This document shows positions 61,373-64,000 of a stretch of 64,000 nucleotides of DNA, piece by piece. The number at the start of each line of letters is the position of its first letter. The first letter of the stretch is position 1. The notes beneath the pieces are model-generated. The model made no database searches. It was given only the letters and a program-made list of their open reading frames with translations, and was not told the DNA's origin. Both the position numbers and the translations under genes were made by a program. The stretch is from Hebobacterum sp964559435 (GTDB lineage: Bacteria; Armatimonadota; Hebobacteria; Hebobacterales; Hebobacteraceae). The stretch is from positions 42,030-106,029 of the forward strand of contig CAZLHI010000009.1 of assembly GCA_964559435.1 (NCBI GenBank), in the 5' to 3' direction.

Positions 61373-63337
61373 ATGCGGCAGTGGCCATTCAGGGCGTTGG
61401 CGGTTGCTGTGCTGCTCGTGTGGGGGCCGGCTGCGCGGGCCGAGTCTGGGACGCGCCTCTACCTGCCCGGCGTCCCAAACGTGGTCGCGTGGAATCCCAG
61501 TGATTCCTACGCGGGAAAAGCGCAGGCCGACCCGCGCCTCGACCGGCCGGTGAGCATCTGGCGGGCGGGGATCACGCTTGCGCAAGTCTTCGCCATCGTG
61601 CAGGAGCAAACAGAGGTCGAGGTCGCATGCTGGCCGCCGGATGACCTCCACACGCGCTTCCGCGTGAACGTGTACCTGAATCCCGCCGAACCTCCATCTC
61701 TGCGCGCGTTGATGGTGCAGCTCGCGTGGGTGGCGGACACCTCCTTCTGTGTAACGGACGAACCGCCGGAGAGGAAGTACTTCCTCCTGTCCACCAGCAT
61801 TGGCGAAGCGGCCGAATACTCGGCCGCGCGCCGGCGAGAGGAGCGCGTGCGGGAACGCCAGCTGATCTGGGAAGCGATGGAGGCGAAACTGGACGAGTAC
61901 CGCCGGGCGCTCGCCCTGTCGCGGCAGGAGGTGATCAGCCGGTACCGGGGGACCGATGACTTCATGGCGCTGAATCTGCTCGATCCGGCGCGACGCGCGG
62001 CGGTGCAGCTTGTCTGTCGGCACCTGTCCAGCATCCGCCCGGCCGAGGGGGCTGACAACGTGGACACGGGCGGTTGGGGCAGGCACCTGCTGGGCCCCGG
62101 CCGGCCTACCCAGGAGGATATCGATGACCTTCGAGCCGCTTTCGGCGAGGTCCCGCGCTCGGTGCAAGTCGAGATCTACGTCCCATCACGACGACAGTGG
62201 CTCTCCCTGAGAGCCTTGTTCGAGCGGCCGGACGCGAGCCCCGGAGGGAGGCCGAACGATATTGAGCGGCCGATCATCGTGCTGCCTTCACCTCGCGCTC
62301 TGACCACTGAGGAGGAGGTCGCTCTGCGTCGCGCGCTCGGGGAGCAGATCGGCCCGGAGCAGGCAGCGGAGCTGGCGAGGCAGCGCCGTGCCCGGTGGCC
62401 GAGCCCCCGCTCGCAGTTGAAGCAGCTTGCGGGATCGGCCCTCTCCGAGGAGGCCCTGGAGCGGCTCGTCGCGCTGGAGGTGCCTTCAGGGTTTGAGCGG
62501 GACCTCGTACCGTGGCAGCTCTTCGAAGAAGTGGCGAAGGCCTCGGGCTACAACATCATCTCTGATGCGTTCGCCAACGGGGGAGACTTCGTCTCTCTCA
62601 GGGCGGCGGACGGCAGCGCTTCCGCTGTGGAGGCATGGAGATGCTTTGTCAGGCTATCGCGCAACGCCACGGCGCGTGGGTTGCGCATCCCCGAGTGGGA
62701 ATGGGGCGACGCGCGCACCTTCCTGCGATTCCGCTCCTCCAACCGAGATGTCTACCGCGCCGCCATGTTGCCACAAACGTACCTGGATTGGGTGGACGAG
62801 CTGGCGGCCCCATATCTGCCGAAGCCTGGCGATGAGCAGACGAGTGTTCGCTTCGTCCTGGCCGTGGATCCCATCGAATGGACCCGCCGGCGAGCGCAAC
62901 TGACCGATATGCAAATGGAGTACGGGGCCTTCATCCGCTACGGGGACCCTCACGATCCCGAGAGCGCGATCCGCCAGGCACTGCTCTCCTCTATCGCGCG
63001 CGCCATTCCTGGAGGACCGCCCCTCATGCGCTTCTGCGGAGCGCTCACTGACGAGCAGTGGGCCAAGTTGACAGATGAGGGGCTGGCCGCGCCGGACGAC
63101 ATCCCCTTCGAACAGGCGCAGCCAGTTGTCGCGATGGCCTCGGGATCGGCGCCGGCGTCCACGGCGGACTCGCTCCAGCGTGTGGTCGTGCGCGTGAGCG
63201 AGCCAGCAGACGACGAGAGTCCGATGCCGGGATGCTCCATTCTTCTGATCGATACATGGGAGGGAGACAGCAGGCGCACCAGAGGGGAGCAGTTTGCGGC
63301 GAAGCAGATCGAAGTGCAGGCTGAGTGGCCCGGCTAG
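61373..63337 (+). CDS. Secreted protein with STN-like segments
   Basis: 654 residues with a clear signal peptide (FRALAVAVLLVWGPAARA). Two stretches, about 45-140 and 370-480, have the helix-strand pattern and PVSIWRAGITLAQVFAIVQE/VPWQLFEEVAKASGYNIIS openings of secretin/TonB short N-terminal domains. Between them is a charged coiled-coil-prone helix (about 145-190). No catalytic motif. ATG 61373 is supported by GGGAGAGG just upstream and by the signal peptide. It is probably periplasmic or surface-bound, and I cannot assign a function. Confidence 0.7.
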   Translation: MRQWPFRALAVAVLLVWGPAARAESGTRLYLPGVPNVVAWNPSDSYAGKAQADPRLDRPVSIWRAGITLAQVFAIVQEQTEVEVACWPPDDLHTRFRVNVYLNPAEPPSLRALMVQLAWVADTSFCVTDEPPERKYFLLSTSIGEAAEYSAARRREERVRERQLIWEAMEAKLDEYRRALALSRQEVISRYRGTDDFMALNLLDPARRAAVQLVCRHLSSIRPAEGADNVDTGGWGRHLLGPGRPTQEDIDDLRAAFGEVPRSVQVEIYVPSRRQWLSLRALFERPDASPGGRPNDIERPIIVLPSPRALTTEEEVALRRALGEQIGPEQAAELARQRRARWPSPRSQLKQLAGSALSEEALERLVALEVPSGFERDLVPWQLFEEVAKASGYNIISDAFANGGDFVSLRAADGSASAVEAWRCFVRLSRNATARGLRIPEWEWGDARTFLRFRSSNRDVYRAAMLPQTYLDWVDELAAPYLPKPGDEQTSVRFVLAVDPIEWTRRRAQLTDMQMEYGAFIRYGDPHDPESAIRQALLSSIARAIPGGPPLMRFCGALTDEQWAKLTDEGLAAPDDIPFEQAQPVVAMASGSAPASTADSLQRVVVRVSEPADDESPMPGCSILLIDTWEGDSRRTRGEQFAAKQIEVQAEWPG

Positions 63338-63375
63338 CGCGACCGCAGCGCCCGGGCAGACGTCGTGCTCCCGGC

Positions 63376-63885
63376 CTACTGACCGACCGGCGGCGAGGCC
63401 GGCGCGATTACGTACGCCTCGACGCCGCAACCCATAGAGCTGACGAGCCGTCCCTCATCATCCAGCGCGATGTACTTCCCGTTCTCCCCGCTCTCCAGGT
63501 AGATGCCCGGCCCGCCCTTCGACGGCGCGGTCAGGGAGAGCTGCCTCGTCAAGTCTCCGTTCCACATGGTAATCCCGGCCTCTCCGGAGGGCTCCATGCT
63601 GAGGGAGATCCGGCCGTGGCCGGTTTCGTCGAGAAGGGTCAAGGCCGCCACCCGGTCGAGAGCGAAGCCCACCAGGGCCCTGAGCTTACCGTCCGGCCCT
63701 CGGACCTCCAGGCCGTCATCTGAGGCCCGCAGCACGGCCGCCACCTTCCCGCCGGACATTAGCTCCAGCTTTTCTGCCCTGAGCACCTTCTCCCCCACCG
63801 CGTTCGCCCGTCCCGCGGCGAAGGCCACCAGCGCGATCAGCGGACACGCTGCCAGCACGACCACCATCCAGTTGGTCCTCCTCAC
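63376..63885 (-). CDS. Secreted hypothetical protein of short beta repeats
   Basis: 169 residues from GTG 63885, preceded by AGGAAGGAG. A signal peptide (VVVLAACPLIALVAFAAG) precedes repeats built on a pattern of hydrophobic strand, Asp/Gly turn and strand: ELMSGGKVAAVLRASDDGLE, LLDETGHGRISLSMEPSG, LDDEGRLVSS. This resembles the small beta-repeat exported proteins common in environmental bacteria. Function unknown. It is convergent with the 61373 gene. Confidence 0.7.
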   Translation of the reverse strand: MRRTNWMVVVLAACPLIALVAFAAGRANAVGEKVLRAEKLELMSGGKVAAVLRASDDGLEVRGPDGKLRALVGFALDRVAALTLLDETGHGRISLSMEPSGEAGITMWNGDLTRQLSLTAPSKGGPGIYLESGENGKYIALDDEGRLVSSMGCGVEAYVIAPASPPVGQ

Positions 63886-64000
63886 GCCCCTCGCTCCTTC
63901 CTACACATCGTCTCGGCGCCTCCATCCTCCCACACCAACCAACCGGCGTCAAGAGTGGCGATGAGTAAGGAAATGGGCAACGGCCTGGCGGGCAAGGGTG

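Noticed and set aside
63961..64000. ATG-initiated frame running off the right edge
   Set aside because: Only 13 codons visible and no ribosome-binding site.
1..64000. tRNA, rRNA or CRISPR features
   Set aside because: No cloverleaf with a convincing T-arm, no rRNA-like stretch and no regularly spaced direct repeats were seen by eye; a covariance-model scan would settle tRNAs.

Overview
The window is GC-rich, densely coded bacterial DNA, most likely a chromosome segment from an Armatimonadota-type bacterium. The best clue is the prepilin at 51750, whose N-terminal helix runs straight into FPVFARARE, a signature I associate with Armatimonadota prepilins. Many GTG/TTG starts, ATGA/GTGA overlaps and long operons fit a free-living, sugar-degrading, surface-active heterotroph. 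No rRNA, tRNA or CRISPR array was seen.

Layout. (1) 1-5608: end of a beta-helix lipoprotein gene (cut by the window edge), a small Cys-containing protein, a FAD oxidoreductase, then a pterin block: carbinolamine dehydratase, pteridine-reductase-like SDR, FolB, FolK, FolE and a THEP1-type NTPase. (2) 5803-9036: GH2 beta-galactosidase. (3) 9233-16359: an envelope-type cluster of membrane protein, DUF4129, DUF4350, MoxR and DUF58, with a convergent SpoIIM-family gene and an RDD gene. (4) 16641-28003: anchored propeller and NHL proteins, an ABC ATPase and two unusual permease fusions (one to a cysteine-less thioredoxin fold, one to TPR plus a carboxypeptidase-regulatory-like domain), then a GT-C-type membrane glycosyltransferase, a TPR protein and a sulfatase-fold protein. 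(5) 28191-32953: sugar isomerase/epimerase pair, a TIM-barrel hydrolase-like protein, and nicotinamidase plus nicotinate phosphoribosyltransferase. (6) 33415-39045: a compact pseudopilus cluster (GspF, GspE and five prepilin-like proteins) without a secretin. (7) 39159-50713: surface-polysaccharide island (Gmd, Fcl, epimerase, two methyltransferases, three GT4 enzymes, one intact and one truncated phosphoglycosyl transferase) with decayed IS3 and IS5 elements and a sulfatase remnant. (8) 50714-52908: a 1 kb stretch without genes, a lone Trp/Cys-rich prepilin and hairpins. (9) 53164-60257: a promoter followed by a fused flavoprotein/ferredoxin/MvhD-like protein, MetV and MetF, then a response regulator and a two-CW-like GAF histidine kinase; a flavoprotein and a nitroreductase lie on the other strand. 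(10) 60258-64000: secreted or hypothetical proteins, one behind a near-consensus promoter.

The most notable system is 53233-59008. The MetV/MetF pair for methylene-tetrahydrofolate reduction is preceded, with 4-base overlaps, by one polypeptide that combines functions which Moorella-type acetogens spread over separate Hdr and MvhD subunits. A Cys-rich histidine kinase and a receiver follow directly. This suggests a compact NAD(P)H- or ferredoxin-linked one-carbon reductase with a redox sensor beside it. The sequence shows the domains and the gene order; the electron path and the regulation are inferred.
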